Position numbers and translations under genes: made by a program. From Adhaeribacter radiodurans (GTDB lineage: Bacteria > Bacteroidota > Bacteroidia > Cytophagales > Hymenobacteraceae): 64,000 nt of DNA. The notes below the pieces were generated by a model that did not search any database, had not been told where the DNA came from, and was given only the letters and a program-made list of their open reading frames with translations. Where the stretch lies: the NCBI RefSeq assembly GCF_014075995.1, contig NZ_CP055153.1, positions 5,580,001-5,644,000 on the forward strand, given 5' to 3'. Shown piece after piece: positions 29,001-37,788 of the stretch. Within the stretch, counting starts at the first letter, position 1. Each line of letters begins with the position of its first letter.

Positions 29001-29392
29001 GTTTAAACCTGTACAGCAAACTCGACCGGGTAAAAGATTTGCCAGCCCTGGAAAAAATTCAAAAAGGTATCATCGATCGGTTCGGCCCTTTACCGGAATC
29101 AGTAGAGAAGTTGATTCAGATTGTGAAACTACGTTGGAAAGCGCAGGAAGTAGGTTTTGAGAAGCTCACGATTAAGAAAGAGGTAATGAAAGGGTATATC
29201 TCTTCGGTAAATAACGACAAATATTTTCAGTCAGAAACTTTTGGCCACATCTTAAAATACGTGCAGCAACATCCCCGTCAATCGCGGCTGAAAGAAACCA
29301 AAGACAAACTGATCGTTATTTTTGACAACATTAAATCGGTAAATGCCGCCTGCGACGTATTTGAGCAGTTAACCGAAAGTATTAAGCACTAA
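26021..29392 (+). CDS. mfd: Transcription-repair coupling factor Mfd
   Basis: A full-length 1123-residue Mfd. The N-terminal UvrB-like region includes FVYEAGQFAVRGGIVDVFSY, the RNA-polymerase-interacting domain reads PGDYVVHVDNGIGRFAGL, and the RecG-like translocase carries Walker A GDVGFGKTEVA, GTHRIV, the DEEQ box, TLSATPIPRT and GRVGRS. A TRCF domain closes the protein. It removes stalled RNA polymerase from lesions and recruits UvrA. The start is a TTG (26021) because no ATG lies in frame nearby and MKIKDFLELYR fits the family. Confidence 0.96.
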   Translation: MKIKDFLELYRLDPVVQTIAERLKSPEKAHLHLKGLAGSLDAVMAVAVSSLQPGHHVCVLHDKEEAAYFLSDLQHLFNGKQEALLFPSSYKRPYSFDETENANILMRAEVLNQISNKAAAGLLIVAYPEALTEKVINKKSLVANTFSAKVGEKLDVNFLSEVLTEYDFERTDFVYEAGQFAVRGGIVDVFSYANELPYRVELFGDEIESIRTFNPNTQLSVETQNSVSIVPNVQTKLLQETRESFLEFLPSNTRLWFKDVRHAIDIIDESFTKAEQAFEYLMLTSGNTKVVSKPEDLFESGKSFKKLLEPFTTVEFGKRFHFKASETITFNTKPQPSFNKDFNLLVSNLHDNQTNGFTNIIAADSPRQIDRLTTIFDELDHAVKFQALTISLREGFIDDQVKVALYTDHQLFERFYKYKSKERFSKSKALTLKELRSLQPGDYVVHVDNGIGRFAGLEKVEVGGKMQEAIRLVYRDDDLLYVSIHALHKISKYTGQEGTPPSMSKLGSPEWENKKKRVKSKVKDIATELIKLYAKRKSAPGFAFSRDGFMQAELESSFIYEDTPDQAKATEDVKNDMEQPHPMDRLVCGDVGFGKTEVAIRAAFKAATDSKQVAVLVPTTILAMQHYKTFRDRLEKFPVNVEFVNRFKTAKDIKETLQRVAEGKTDILIGTHRIVSKDVKFKNLGLMVIDEEQKFGVKTKEKLKEMRVNVDSLTLSATPIPRTLHFSLMGARDLSVIATPPPNRQPVQTELHVFDQTIIRDAVMYELKRGGQVFFVHNRVADLDEMANLILKLVPDARITFAHGQMDGEQLEKRMMKFVEGEFDVLVSTNIIESGLDIPNANTIIINRAHMFGLSDLHQMRGRVGRSNKKAYCYLLTPPVSSLPSDARKRLSTLEEFSDLGDGFKVAMRDLDIRGAGNLLGGEQSGFINDLGFEMYHQILDDTIKELKETEFRDLFLGSEKDLNQFLDVVRECTVETDLEILIPDTYVSNISERLNLYSKLDRVKDLPALEKIQKGIIDRFGPLPESVEKLIQIVKLRWKAQEVGFEKLTIKKEVMKGYISSVNNDKYFQSETFGHILKYVQQHPRQSRLKETKDKLIVIFDNIKSVNAACDVFEQLTESIKH

Positions 29393-29579
29393 AGCTAAGT
29401 AGGAAAGGCGCCGGCTGGTGGAAGGTAAATTTTTAAATAATCGTAAATTTTAGTCTGACGAAGATCTAAGGGCAATGGCGTTAGTTGCCCATAAATTACC
29501 TTAAACTTCTGTTTAAGTGCTATAAACGTATCTTTTTAAATTTTTGCTTTGGACTATGGTCCATGGTCTATCGACTAAA

Positions 29580-29972
29580 TTATACATTCCGCAGCCAGGC
29601 CTTTGCTTCTTCTATGTCGTCGAAGGTTTGAATATAATCCGGATGGTGAGCGTGCGTTAAGGTTTTTTCCGTGGATAAGCGGCTGAGCATACTCGGGGAA
29701 TAAATCCAGGCAAAGGCTTGCAGGCCATGCGCCTGTAAATCCGGAAACCAAATATCGGCACCCCATTTGGCGGCACCAGACCACATACCTTCTACCAGAG
29801 TGTTATCGTTTAGAACTTTAGTACACGCCTCGGAAATAAGATATTCGAGTATTTTGCCGCAGCCATCTTTTACCGACTGCGTCGTTTGGAAACCAATCCA
29901 ATTAACATAAATCCAGTTGTTGTCTGTATCGTAAAAAATTTCGATTTGATCTGTAAAGTATAGTTTTTCCAT
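29580..29972 (-). CDS. Hypothetical protein, STAS-like
   Basis: A 130-residue soluble protein. WIYVNWIGFQTTQSVKDGCGKILEYL, then VLNDNTLVEGMW and a C-terminal FDDIEEAKAWL, resembles the alternating pattern of STAS/SpoIIAA-like proteins common in Cytophagales. No catalytic residues recognised. Single gene convergent with mfd. Confidence 0.75.
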   Translation of the reverse strand: MEKLYFTDQIEIFYDTDNNWIYVNWIGFQTTQSVKDGCGKILEYLISEACTKVLNDNTLVEGMWSGAAKWGADIWFPDLQAHGLQAFAWIYSPSMLSRLSTEKTLTHAHHPDYIQTFDDIEEAKAWLRNV

Positions 29973-30427
29973 TCCGAAAGAGCAGTTCTATGACAACTCT
30001 CCTAAAGACCTGTCGTAGCATATAATGTTTAAAAATCAGGCCAAAAACAAAGGCCAAGTAATATATTTAAATAATTCTATATTTTTCTGTGATTAAGTTA
30101 GATTGCCTGCTTATTTTGCTCAACTATATTTACGTATCTTCCTCTTTCCTAGAACTGAGTTAAACAGAGTCCTACTAGCAAATTGCTGAGTGCACAATAA
30201 GAGAACTGGTCTATTTCAGGTAGTCCTGGTAAAGAATTTAAAACTCTTTTAAGACCTGTGTTGAATAGCTAAACACACAATTTCGATATAAACGAGATTT
30301 GCCGTTATGTGGTTTAAAAAATAATAAAGGAAGTAGCGGGGCTTGTTTTAAATTTATTATCAGAAAATAACTACTATTCGTTATCCCGCTAGTTAATTTC
30401 TAATTTAGCGCCGTTTCTGTTTTACGC
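29973..30427. other. Intergenic gap, nothing identified
   Basis: 455 AT-rich bp between divergent genes. I find no gene, strong hairpin or convincing promoter. Confidence 0.5.
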
Positions 30428-31570
30428 ATGATACTTACCTCCAAATTACCTCAAGTTGGCACCAGCATTTTTACGGTGATGTCGCAGTTGGCGCAGCAGT
30501 ACGGCGCTATCAATCTATCGCAAGGCTTTCCGGATTTTAATTGTCCACCAGAATTAACTGAGTTGGTAAGCGATTATTTAAGGCAAGGTTTTAACCAGTA
30601 CGCTCCAATGGCCGGGGTACTAAAATTACGCGAACAGATAAGCAGTAAAACCGAAAAATTGTACGGGTTTGCGCCCGACCCCGATACTGAAATAACTATT
30701 ACTTCGGGTGCTACCGAAGCTTTATACGCTGCTCTGGCAGCCATTTTACGCCCCGGAGATGAAGTAATTATACTCGAACCGGCTTACGATTCGTACGTGC
30801 CGGCTATTTTACTCAATGGTGGCCAACCCGTTTTTGTACCTCTGCAAGTACCTTCTTTTGCAATAAACTGGCAACTGGTAAAAGAAGCCATTACGTCCCG
30901 CACCCGGGCTATTTTACTTAATTCGCCGCATAATCCATCGGGAGCCGTTTTAAGCGCTTCGGATTTACTAAATCTAGCCGAATTGGTGACAGATACTAAT
31001 ATTTTAATTATCAGCGATGAAGTTTACGAACACATGGTTTTTGATGGCCAACCGCATTTAAGTTTACTTACTAAACCCGAACTGGCCGCTCGTAGCTTTG
31101 TCATTTCTTCGTTCGGCAAAACCTACCATGCTACTGGCTGGAAAGTGGCTTATTGTGTGGCTCCTGCGGCATTGACCATTGAATTCCGGAAAGTACACCA
31201 GTATTTGACTTTTAGTACGGTTACTCCTATTCAGTACGCCATTGCCGATTACCTCGATAATCAGGAACATTATCTTACTTTGCCGGCATTTTACCAGGCC
31301 AAACGTGATTTATTTCATCAATTACTGCAAAGCTCCCGGTTTACCTTAACACCTTCGGCGGGCACGTATTTTCAATTAGTAAGCTACGAAAACATTACCC
31401 AGGAAAGGGATCAGGCTTTTGCCCGTAGGTTAACAACTGAAGTGGGCGTAGCAGCTATCCCTATCTCGGTATTTTACCACCAGCAAACCGATCATGGCTT
31501 GCTCCGCTTTTGTTTCGCTAAAAACGAGGACACCTTACGCGCCGCCGCCGAAAAATTAAATCGTTTATAA
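30428..31570 (+). CDS. PLP aminotransferase, methionine/glutamine-type (YbdL-like)
   Basis: A 380-residue fold-type I class I/II aminotransferase: NLSQGFPDF near the N terminus, ITSGATEALYAAL, NSPHNPSG, ISDEVYEHMVF and the PLP lysine Lys231 in SSFGKTYHATGWK. Closest in style to YbdL/glutamine transaminase K enzymes, which move amino groups from Met, Gln or aromatic amino acids to keto acids. The next gene, 50 bp on, looks like an omega-amidase, whose substrate is the keto product of glutamine transamination, so the pair fits a methionine-salvage glutamine transaminase cycle (known pathway; assignment inferred). Confidence 0.9.
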   Translation: MILTSKLPQVGTSIFTVMSQLAQQYGAINLSQGFPDFNCPPELTELVSDYLRQGFNQYAPMAGVLKLREQISSKTEKLYGFAPDPDTEITITSGATEALYAALAAILRPGDEVIILEPAYDSYVPAILLNGGQPVFVPLQVPSFAINWQLVKEAITSRTRAILLNSPHNPSGAVLSASDLLNLAELVTDTNILIISDEVYEHMVFDGQPHLSLLTKPELAARSFVISSFGKTYHATGWKVAYCVAPAALTIEFRKVHQYLTFSTVTPIQYAIADYLDNQEHYLTLPAFYQAKRDLFHQLLQSSRFTLTPSAGTYFQLVSYENITQERDQAFARRLTTEVGVAAIPISVFYHQQTDHGLLRFCFAKNEDTLRAAAEKLNRL

Positions 31571-31620
31571 ATTTTAATTTTTGGTTCGGCCCCATTCCAG
31601 AAAATTTACTTTTTTTAACC

Positions 31621-32397
31621 ATGCAGAACTTAACTATAACCTTCATTCAAACGCCGCTTTACTGGCACGATCGAGCCTTAAACCTGGAAATGCTGGCCCA
31701 TAAAATAGAAGAGATAAATCAACCTACCGATTTAATAATTCTGCCGGAAATGTTTACGACTGGCTTTAGTATGCAGGCTCCGGAACTGGCCGAAACCATG
31801 TATGGCCCCACTTTACTCTGGCTGCAAAACATGGCCGCAGCAACTAAAGCTGTAATTACCGGAAGTTTGATTATAAAAGAAGGCGAGAATTATTTTAATC
31901 GTTTAATCTGGATGCCGCCTGATGGCAACTATGCTTATTACGACAAAAAACATTTATTTAGAATGGCCGGCGAAACCCAGGTATATGCTGCCGGAGCGCG
32001 TAAGTTAATCGTCACCTTAAAAGGATGGAAGGTTTGCCCCTTGATTTGCTATGATCTGCGATTCCCGGTTTGGAGCCGCAACGTACAAAACGAATACGAC
32101 TTACTGCTCTACGTGGCAAATTGGCCCGCGAAAAGAGATATAGCCTGGAAAACCTTACTACCCGCCCGCGCCATTGAGAATGTAGCCTATGTAGCTGGGG
32201 TAAACCGGATAGGCGACGATGGCAACGGTCATTTGTACAACGGAGATTCGATGGTAGTTAATTTTAAAGGTGCTATTTTATTTTCGGCGGGGTCCAAGGA
32301 GAGTACTCAAACCATTACTCTTAATCGCCAGGAATTAGAAGATTTCCGAAAGAGCTTTCCGGCTTATTTGGATGCTGATGATTTTACGATATCGTAA
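31621..32397 (+). CDS. Carbon-nitrogen hydrolase, probable omega-amidase (YafV-like)
   Basis: A 258-residue nitrilase-superfamily enzyme with the Glu-Lys-Cys triad visible: Glu43 in LPEMFTTGFS, Lys109 in YDKKHLF and Cys143 in LICYDLRFP. The length and the motif DLRFPVWSRN fit YafV/NIT2-type omega-amidases, which hydrolyse alpha-ketoglutaramate or alpha-ketosuccinamate. Same strand and close behind the aminotransferase, so probably one operon. Confidence 0.9.
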   Translation: MQNLTITFIQTPLYWHDRALNLEMLAHKIEEINQPTDLIILPEMFTTGFSMQAPELAETMYGPTLLWLQNMAAATKAVITGSLIIKEGENYFNRLIWMPPDGNYAYYDKKHLFRMAGETQVYAAGARKLIVTLKGWKVCPLICYDLRFPVWSRNVQNEYDLLLYVANWPAKRDIAWKTLLPARAIENVAYVAGVNRIGDDGNGHLYNGDSMVVNFKGAILFSAGSKESTQTITLNRQELEDFRKSFPAYLDADDFTIS

Positions 32398-32451
32398 AAG
32401 CATCTATTTATTGTAACAATTATTAGATTATTTGTTTAATATCGGCTTGCT

Positions 32452-32643
32452 TTTGGAGCCTTTGCAAGTCTCCAAGCTAGGGTGCTGATGCAGTTCAAAG
32501 GACTAAGTTTGCCTCATGGCCGGCGGGCCTCGTTTGGCTCTTTCGGGCTGGTCTAAGCTTCCTTTCCTCGACTCCGTCTGCGGAATGTGGCTATGCCACA
32601 CCGGAACCTTAGAAGGCCCTCAACAGCCAAACTGGTGTCAGTT
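32452..32643 (+). repeat. Dispersed repeat, copy A
   Basis: In a 484-bp gap. It starts TTTGGAGCCTTTGCAAGTCTCC and ends AGCCAAACTGGTGTCAGTT, and matches 36903-37051 at both ends, with a variable centre. Its middle (32510-32625) is the reverse complement of copy C at 18333-18445. No open frame; contains CCTTTCCTCG...CGGAA inverted symmetry. The rest of the gap to 32881 shows nothing clear. Confidence 0.75.
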
Positions 32644-32881
32644 ACTAGTAGAGACCTGAATCAACTCTCTACGACTTCTTTATGGTCTTTATGGCGCGGA
32701 AGTTACTTCCGTGCCTTGCAAACTATGTATTCTATCAATTTGTCAGCTTTAAAAGGAAAGTGACGGAAGTCACGGGCGATAATGGTTAAACAATAAGATT
32801 GGTAGGAATAGTAGATTTGCTTTACTTATTTTTATTTGATAGAAATTTCTTAACTAAGGTTTTGGTTTGCCTTCTAAAGCA

Positions 32882-33274
32882 CTAACTATAAAAATCTTCT
32901 AAATTCTGAAATAAAAGCTGTTCCTCTGGGTTTTTAAAAAAAGTAAGTTGGGTTCGGTTGGTGAGCAGGCGTTCGAGCCGTTGGTGTTCGCCTTGTAAAA
33001 TAACCAAACTCTGTTGCTGCCGACGAATAAGAACTTCTGCTAAACGGATTGTAGCACCTAAAGATATATCCGGTTCCGGACAGTTAAAGTAAATACTGCA
33101 GCGCTCTGCTTGTTGGGTTACCTGGCAGGTATGCGTAATTAAAAACTCTTCAGAAAAAGAATCTACGTCCAGGCAATCTACTTTCGGAAAGTAATTTTTT
33201 ACTTTAATTAGAAGTGGTTTTTGATACGGAAAAATGGGTTGGAATTGTAAATCGGCGTAAATAAAAGCAAACAT
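32882..33274 (-). CDS. Hypothetical protein
   Basis: A 130-residue soluble protein, start ATG 33274, 1 bp downstream of the T9SS protein stop on the same strand, so the two are co-transcribed. It has three Cys residues but no recognisable motif and no signal peptide. Function unknown. Confidence 0.65.
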   Translation of the reverse strand: MFAFIYADLQFQPIFPYQKPLLIKVKNYFPKVDCLDVDSFSEEFLITHTCQVTQQAERCSIYFNCPEPDISLGATIRLAEVLIRRQQQSLVILQGEHQRLERLLTNRTQLTFFKNPEEQLLFQNLEDFYS

Positions 33275-33275
33275 A

Positions 33276-35525
33276 TTATTGGCTAATTAGTAACCGGTAA
33301 CCAGCTGTTTTACCCGCTGCAGTTTGTACTTGTACATAATACAAACCGGCTGCTAAATTGGCCACGTTAAACTGGTGTTCCCGGGCGTAACTTAAACCAC
33401 TGGAGCGTACTTTTCTTCCTTCGGAGCTATATAAACTAACCACCATTTTCTCGGGTCCAGTAACGGTTACTTCCTGGGTAGCCGGATTTGGGAAAACAGA
33501 AATAGCTAAAGTTGGGGTTGGTTTTTCATCTTCCAGGCCGGTACCGTTGCGGAGCTGTTGCGTTAAGTAAAATAATCCGCCTCCGGAATTGCCGGCAATA
33601 ATTTCCGGTTGACGATCGCCGTTTAAATCGGCGGCGGCTAAAGCTACGTGGGCACCTAAACGGGTAGCTACTGCCTGGTTACTAATAGAGTTGGCTAACA
33701 AAGCCGGAGTTTCCTGGAACGTAGCATTTAAATCAGCCATAAAATTGGCGTATATTTTAATTACGCCGCGGTTATCTACGGTAATTAACTCCGGAGAATT
33801 ATCGTTATTTAAATCGGCAATAAGCGGATAAAGCGTGCGAACGGCATCTTCGCTGTAGGAAATATTACCAAAACTTTCGTTAGCTAGCGTGTACACCGGC
33901 TTAGTGGCCGTACCGGTATTACGGTAAAAAAGTAATGGCCCGCTGGTTTCAGAGATGGGCAGACTTGCCCCAATTAATATATCCTGGTCACCGTCGCGGT
34001 CTAAATCGTAAAAAAGCGCAACATCACCTACATTCTCGCCAATAGATAACGACTGTACTTTCGTAACATCAAAGTTAAAAGGCTGACCTGCTTTAGCACT
34101 GTTTAAAATATATTTATTGCTGCCCGTAGAACTATTTAAAACGGTAAAGGTAAGATCCAAAGCATTATCTCCGTTTACATCGGCAAAACGGGGTTTTATT
34201 CCCTGCAAGCCTAAGGCAGAAAGATTAGCGTAGTCGTCAGTTTTAAAACTAAAATGCGGTTCGGTAGAGGTGCCTATATTTTCGTACAAACTTAGGCTAC
34301 TCACAGAATTGTCGTCGCGCATGGTAGCATACTTGCCAATTAGTAAATCTAAATCGCCATCGGCATCCACATCGGCAAAAGCGGGCGCACTGTCTTCGCC
34401 CACATCCAGCATATTATCCTGTAAAAAGTTATTTTGCTCAAACGAAAACACCGGGCTGGCATTAACGGCTGCCGTATTGCGGTACAACCAAACCGATTGA
34501 TTAGTGTTAATGCCATCGACATTGGCCGGTAAGTACGGCGACACGAGTAAATCCGGAACGTTATCGAAGGTTACGTCTTCGTAATAAGCTGCCAGAAACT
34601 GCCGGAAGTTAGCGGGCGTAGTATTTGCCGGAAAAGCTTTCTGTACCCCGGCGCTGTTCATAACGGCTTTGGCAGGTGTACCCTGATTCATAATCCGGAC
34701 CAGTTCGCTGCAAGGATCGCCGCCCAGTAAAACGTCTTTATCCAGGTCGTTGTCTAAATCAAGGGCCAGAATAGTAGCTGGTACACTGTGCTTGGTACCT
34801 GTAGTACGGCAAGCCGAATTAAAAACGTAATGACCGCAATCATCTTCGCATTTAGTTAATTTGCCCCACCAGGAATCGTCGAGTTTATACCGTAAACTGT
34901 CGGTTGCCAGTTTGTCTTCGGCTTGCATATTTTTGTACAACTGAATCGTATGCCCCGAAGCAAAGTCGAAACACAAAATATCTAAATCGCCATCGTTATC
35001 CAAATCCTGAATTCCGGGCAAATCGTCGCCGCTCACCTGAATATTTACACCATTGTTAAACCTAATAAAATCTTCGGCTAAAGTAAATTGCAGAGGGCCA
35101 TTAGGAAGTGTAACATTTTGATATACTTTTATGCCCAAATTGGTTTTGGTAAAAATATCTTTGCGGCCATCCTGGTTGTAATCGCGCAGAACTACCCAAT
35201 CTTGCAGGCTGTCCGGAAACAGAACTTCGTATTCGGGTTGGTGCTGCCAAGTCCATTGGCCGTTTACTTGTTTTGCCAGATAGGTAGTAATTTTATTTTG
35301 AGTCCGGTCGAAAACAAATAAATCTTCGGTTTGGTCGTGGTTTAAATCTATTTTGGAAAAAACCGCACTGTTTAAACCTCCGGCCCAGGGACTATTAAAA
35401 ATTTTCGCTCCTACGGTAATCTTTGCGTTATTTTGGTAACGAATTTCATAATATTGCTGCGCGAAGCTTTGACTGTGAAATGCCCAAAAACCAATAAGCA
35501 GAAAACCAAATAAAAACCTTGTCAT
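33276..35525 (-). CDS. FG-GAP/VCBS repeat secreted protein with T9SS signal
   Basis: 749 residues from ATG 35525, which begins a clear signal peptide (MTRFLFGFLLIGFWAFHSQSFAQ). A longer frame to 35582 would run into murF and is rejected. Nine calcium-binding D-x-[DN]-x-D-type repeats are visible (for example DYNQDGRKDIF, DLDNDGDLDIL, DVDADGDLDLLIG, DLDRDGDQDILIG, DLNGDRQPEIIAG), suggesting a beta-propeller. The end from VFPNPATQEVTVTG to GLYYVQVQT is a T9SS type A tail. It is probably a surface-exposed adhesin-like protein. It diverges from murF across 43 bp. Confidence 0.9.
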   Translation of the reverse strand: MTRFLFGFLLIGFWAFHSQSFAQQYYEIRYQNNAKITVGAKIFNSPWAGGLNSAVFSKIDLNHDQTEDLFVFDRTQNKITTYLAKQVNGQWTWQHQPEYEVLFPDSLQDWVVLRDYNQDGRKDIFTKTNLGIKVYQNVTLPNGPLQFTLAEDFIRFNNGVNIQVSGDDLPGIQDLDNDGDLDILCFDFASGHTIQLYKNMQAEDKLATDSLRYKLDDSWWGKLTKCEDDCGHYVFNSACRTTGTKHSVPATILALDLDNDLDKDVLLGGDPCSELVRIMNQGTPAKAVMNSAGVQKAFPANTTPANFRQFLAAYYEDVTFDNVPDLLVSPYLPANVDGINTNQSVWLYRNTAAVNASPVFSFEQNNFLQDNMLDVGEDSAPAFADVDADGDLDLLIGKYATMRDDNSVSSLSLYENIGTSTEPHFSFKTDDYANLSALGLQGIKPRFADVNGDNALDLTFTVLNSSTGSNKYILNSAKAGQPFNFDVTKVQSLSIGENVGDVALFYDLDRDGDQDILIGASLPISETSGPLLFYRNTGTATKPVYTLANESFGNISYSEDAVRTLYPLIADLNNDNSPELITVDNRGVIKIYANFMADLNATFQETPALLANSISNQAVATRLGAHVALAAADLNGDRQPEIIAGNSGGGLFYLTQQLRNGTGLEDEKPTPTLAISVFPNPATQEVTVTGPEKMVVSLYSSEGRKVRSSGLSYAREHQFNVANLAAGLYYVQVQTAAGKTAGYRLLISQ

Positions 35526-35568
35526 ACGAATTAAGTAACGCTGAAAGAAGTTCAATCTATACAAATAT

Positions 35569-36858
35569 ATGGCAGAAACCATACTCTTGCTCTACGAAAA
35601 ATATCTGGAATGTGCGGCCGTGAGCACCGACTCAAGAGCCAACCAAAATAACAGCTTATTTTTTGCTTTACACGGCCCCAACTTTAACGGGAACCAGTTT
35701 GCCGAGCAAGCCTTAGCCAAAGGCGCCCGTTATGCCGTGGTGGATGACCCCAGTATGGCCAGCAACCAGGTATTGGTAGTACCTGATACTTTAAAGGCTT
35801 TGCAGGATTTAGCAAATTTTCACCGGCAAAAGCTTACCATTCCGGTAATTGGCATAACAGGTTCTAACGGTAAAACCACCACTAAAGAATTAATAAACGC
35901 TGTTTTAAGCCAGCGGTTTAATACGGTATACACCAAAGGCAATTTAAATAACCACATTGGGGTACCGCTCACTATACTCAACATTAAGCCCGAACACCAG
36001 ATTGCCATTATTGAAATGGGTGCCAACCATATTGGCGAAATTGAACAGCTTTGCCGGATAGCCGAGCCTACCCACGGTATTATCACGAACATTGGCAAAG
36101 CCCATTTAGAAGGTTTTGGCAGCTTAGAGGGAGTAGCCCGCGCAAAGAGCGAGTTGTACAGACACCTGTTACAAAACCGCGGAACGGCTTTTATTAATTC
36201 CCAAAACGAACTTTTACAACGGATGGGAAGCCGATTACTTACTAAAATTACTTTTCCGGCTCCCGGCGATTTTTTTCATTGCAAATTTATTTCGGCCTTG
36301 CCCTACGTAGTTTACGAATCGGAGAACGGTGAAATTGTTACTACCCAAATTATTGGTGAATATAATTTTGAAAATATAGCGGCTGCTTCGTGCATTGGCA
36401 AATACTTTAATGTACCTATTACTAAAATTAACGCCGGAGTAGCTAGTTACCTACCATCTAATAACCGCTCCCAAATAATTAAAAAAGGAACGAATACCAT
36501 TTTGCTGGATGCCTACAATGCAAATCCTTCGTCGATGGCTGCCTCGGTAAAAAACTTTGCTCAAGCAGAAGCCGAGCACCGGGTCTTAATTCTGGGTGAT
36601 ATGCTGGAATTGGGAACTGCTAGCGCCGAAGAACACGCCCAATTAGGTAAACTAACCGCCAACTTACCGTTTGACCAAGTGCTGTTGTGCGGTCCTGAAA
36701 TGGAAAATGCCAGCGCCTATGCTCCGGCCGCCTGGCATTTTAATACCAAAGCTGAACTGCAGCAATGGCTGCAAGAACATCCAGTACAAAACAGTTTGAT
36801 ATTAATTAAAGGCTCCCGCGGAATGAGTTTAGAAACGTTAGTAGATAGTTTGGGATAG
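35569..36858 (+). CDS. murF: UDP-N-acetylmuramoyl-tripeptide--D-alanyl-D-alanine ligase MurF
   Basis: A 429-residue Mur ligase: early TDSRANQNNSLFFALHG, ATP loop GITGSNGKTTTKE, NLNNHIGVPLT, MGANHIGEIEQL, then LLDAYNANPSSM and LGDMLELG. MurF adds D-Ala-D-Ala to the UDP-muramoyl tripeptide, the last cytoplasmic step of peptidoglycan precursor synthesis. Start ATG 35569. It is separate from other mur genes here, which is usual in this phylum. Confidence 0.96.
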   Translation: MAETILLLYEKYLECAAVSTDSRANQNNSLFFALHGPNFNGNQFAEQALAKGARYAVVDDPSMASNQVLVVPDTLKALQDLANFHRQKLTIPVIGITGSNGKTTTKELINAVLSQRFNTVYTKGNLNNHIGVPLTILNIKPEHQIAIIEMGANHIGEIEQLCRIAEPTHGIITNIGKAHLEGFGSLEGVARAKSELYRHLLQNRGTAFINSQNELLQRMGSRLLTKITFPAPGDFFHCKFISALPYVVYESENGEIVTTQIIGEYNFENIAAASCIGKYFNVPITKINAGVASYLPSNNRSQIIKKGTNTILLDAYNANPSSMAASVKNFAQAEAEHRVLILGDMLELGTASAEEHAQLGKLTANLPFDQVLLCGPEMENASAYAPAAWHFNTKAELQQWLQEHPVQNSLILIKGSRGMSLETLVDSLG

Positions 36859-36902
36859 TTGCCTATTAACCAATTAAATAGACGTATTGTTGCCTGTTGA
36901 GC

Positions 36903-37051
36903 TTTGGAGCCTTTTCAAGTCTCCAGGCTCAGGTGCTATCTAGTTTGACATGGCTGAGACGGTTTAGCGAACCTTGGCTCACTCCGTTGCGCCATGCTGC
37001 TCTGCAGCACCGGAACGCTAAAAGGCCCTCTATAGCCAAACTGGTGTCAGT
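36903..37051 (+). repeat. Dispersed repeat, copy B
   Basis: Between murF and rfbC. Ends match copy A (TTGGAGCCTTTTCAAGTCTCC at the start, TAGCCAAACTGGTGTCAGTT at the end). Its core, read in reverse complement (GGCCTTTTAGCGTTCCGG...AGGTTCGCTAAACCG), matches copy C at 18333-18400. Confidence 0.75.
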
Positions 37052-37099
37052 TTCTATTAACTACTTGTAACTACTTGGTTATACCAGATAATTTTATTC

Positions 37100-37642
37100 T
37101 TAAAAGCCTGAATCTAGTTCTTGTAGTTTAGGTAGGATTATGTCTTTGGGGGAAAGAATGGGTTCGGTTAATTCCCAGTTTATGCCGAGGGCTGGATCGT
37201 TCCAGAGGAGGCCGCCTTCTGCGGCTGGATTATAGTAATGACTGCATTTGTACATAAAAATAGTATTGTCGGTTAGGGCGGCAAACCCATGCGCAAAACC
37301 TTCCGGAATAAAAAACATATTATTCTTTTCGGCGTCGAGCTCGCAGGCAATGTGCTGGCCGTACGTAGGCGAATTTTTCCGGATATCCACGGCAATATCT
37401 AAGGCCCGGCCGGCAGCTACCCGCACGAGTTTGGCCTGCGCGTAGGGAGGCTTCTGAAAATGAAGTCCGCGCAACACCCCCCGCTGCGATACCGATTGAT
37501 TATCCTGAACAAATTCTGTAGAGATACCATTTTCCGCAAAAACGCGGTAACTATACGATTCAAAAAAGTAACCCCGGGCATCGCCAAACCGGCGCGGAAT
37601 AATTTCCACGGGACCATCCATCAGAAAGCGTTTAAATTCCAT
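37100..37642 (-). CDS. rfbC: dTDP-4-dehydrorhamnose 3,5-epimerase
   Basis: A 180-residue RmlC-type cupin: RRFGDARGYFFESY, QDNQSVSQRGVLRGLHFQ (catalytic His in LRGLHFQ), VRVAAGRALDIAVDIR, FIPEGFAHGFAAL and YKCSHYYNPAAEGGLLWND. It makes dTDP-4-keto-L-rhamnose for surface polysaccharide. The other dTDP-rhamnose genes are not in the window; a glycosyltransferase follows on the same strand 147 bp upstream in transcription. Confidence 0.96.
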   Translation of the reverse strand: MEFKRFLMDGPVEIIPRRFGDARGYFFESYSYRVFAENGISTEFVQDNQSVSQRGVLRGLHFQKPPYAQAKLVRVAAGRALDIAVDIRKNSPTYGQHIACELDAEKNNMFFIPEGFAHGFAALTDNTIFMYKCSHYYNPAAEGGLLWNDPALGINWELTEPILSPKDIILPKLQELDSGF

Positions 37643-37788
37643 AAGGTGTATTGTAAGTAAAACCTATTTATGCTCTTAAAAAAGTAAAATTTATAGTTAA
37701 GTTTTGAACCGGATTGTTTTAGAAAAGAGACCCTCCTATCCAGCAAAACCTATTTTTAAAAAAGTTTAAAGTTTGTTTATCCTGATTT

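Noticed and set aside
35526-35582. Longer N terminus of the FG-GAP protein
   Set aside because: It would overlap murF on the opposite strand and put 19 residues before a clear signal peptide.
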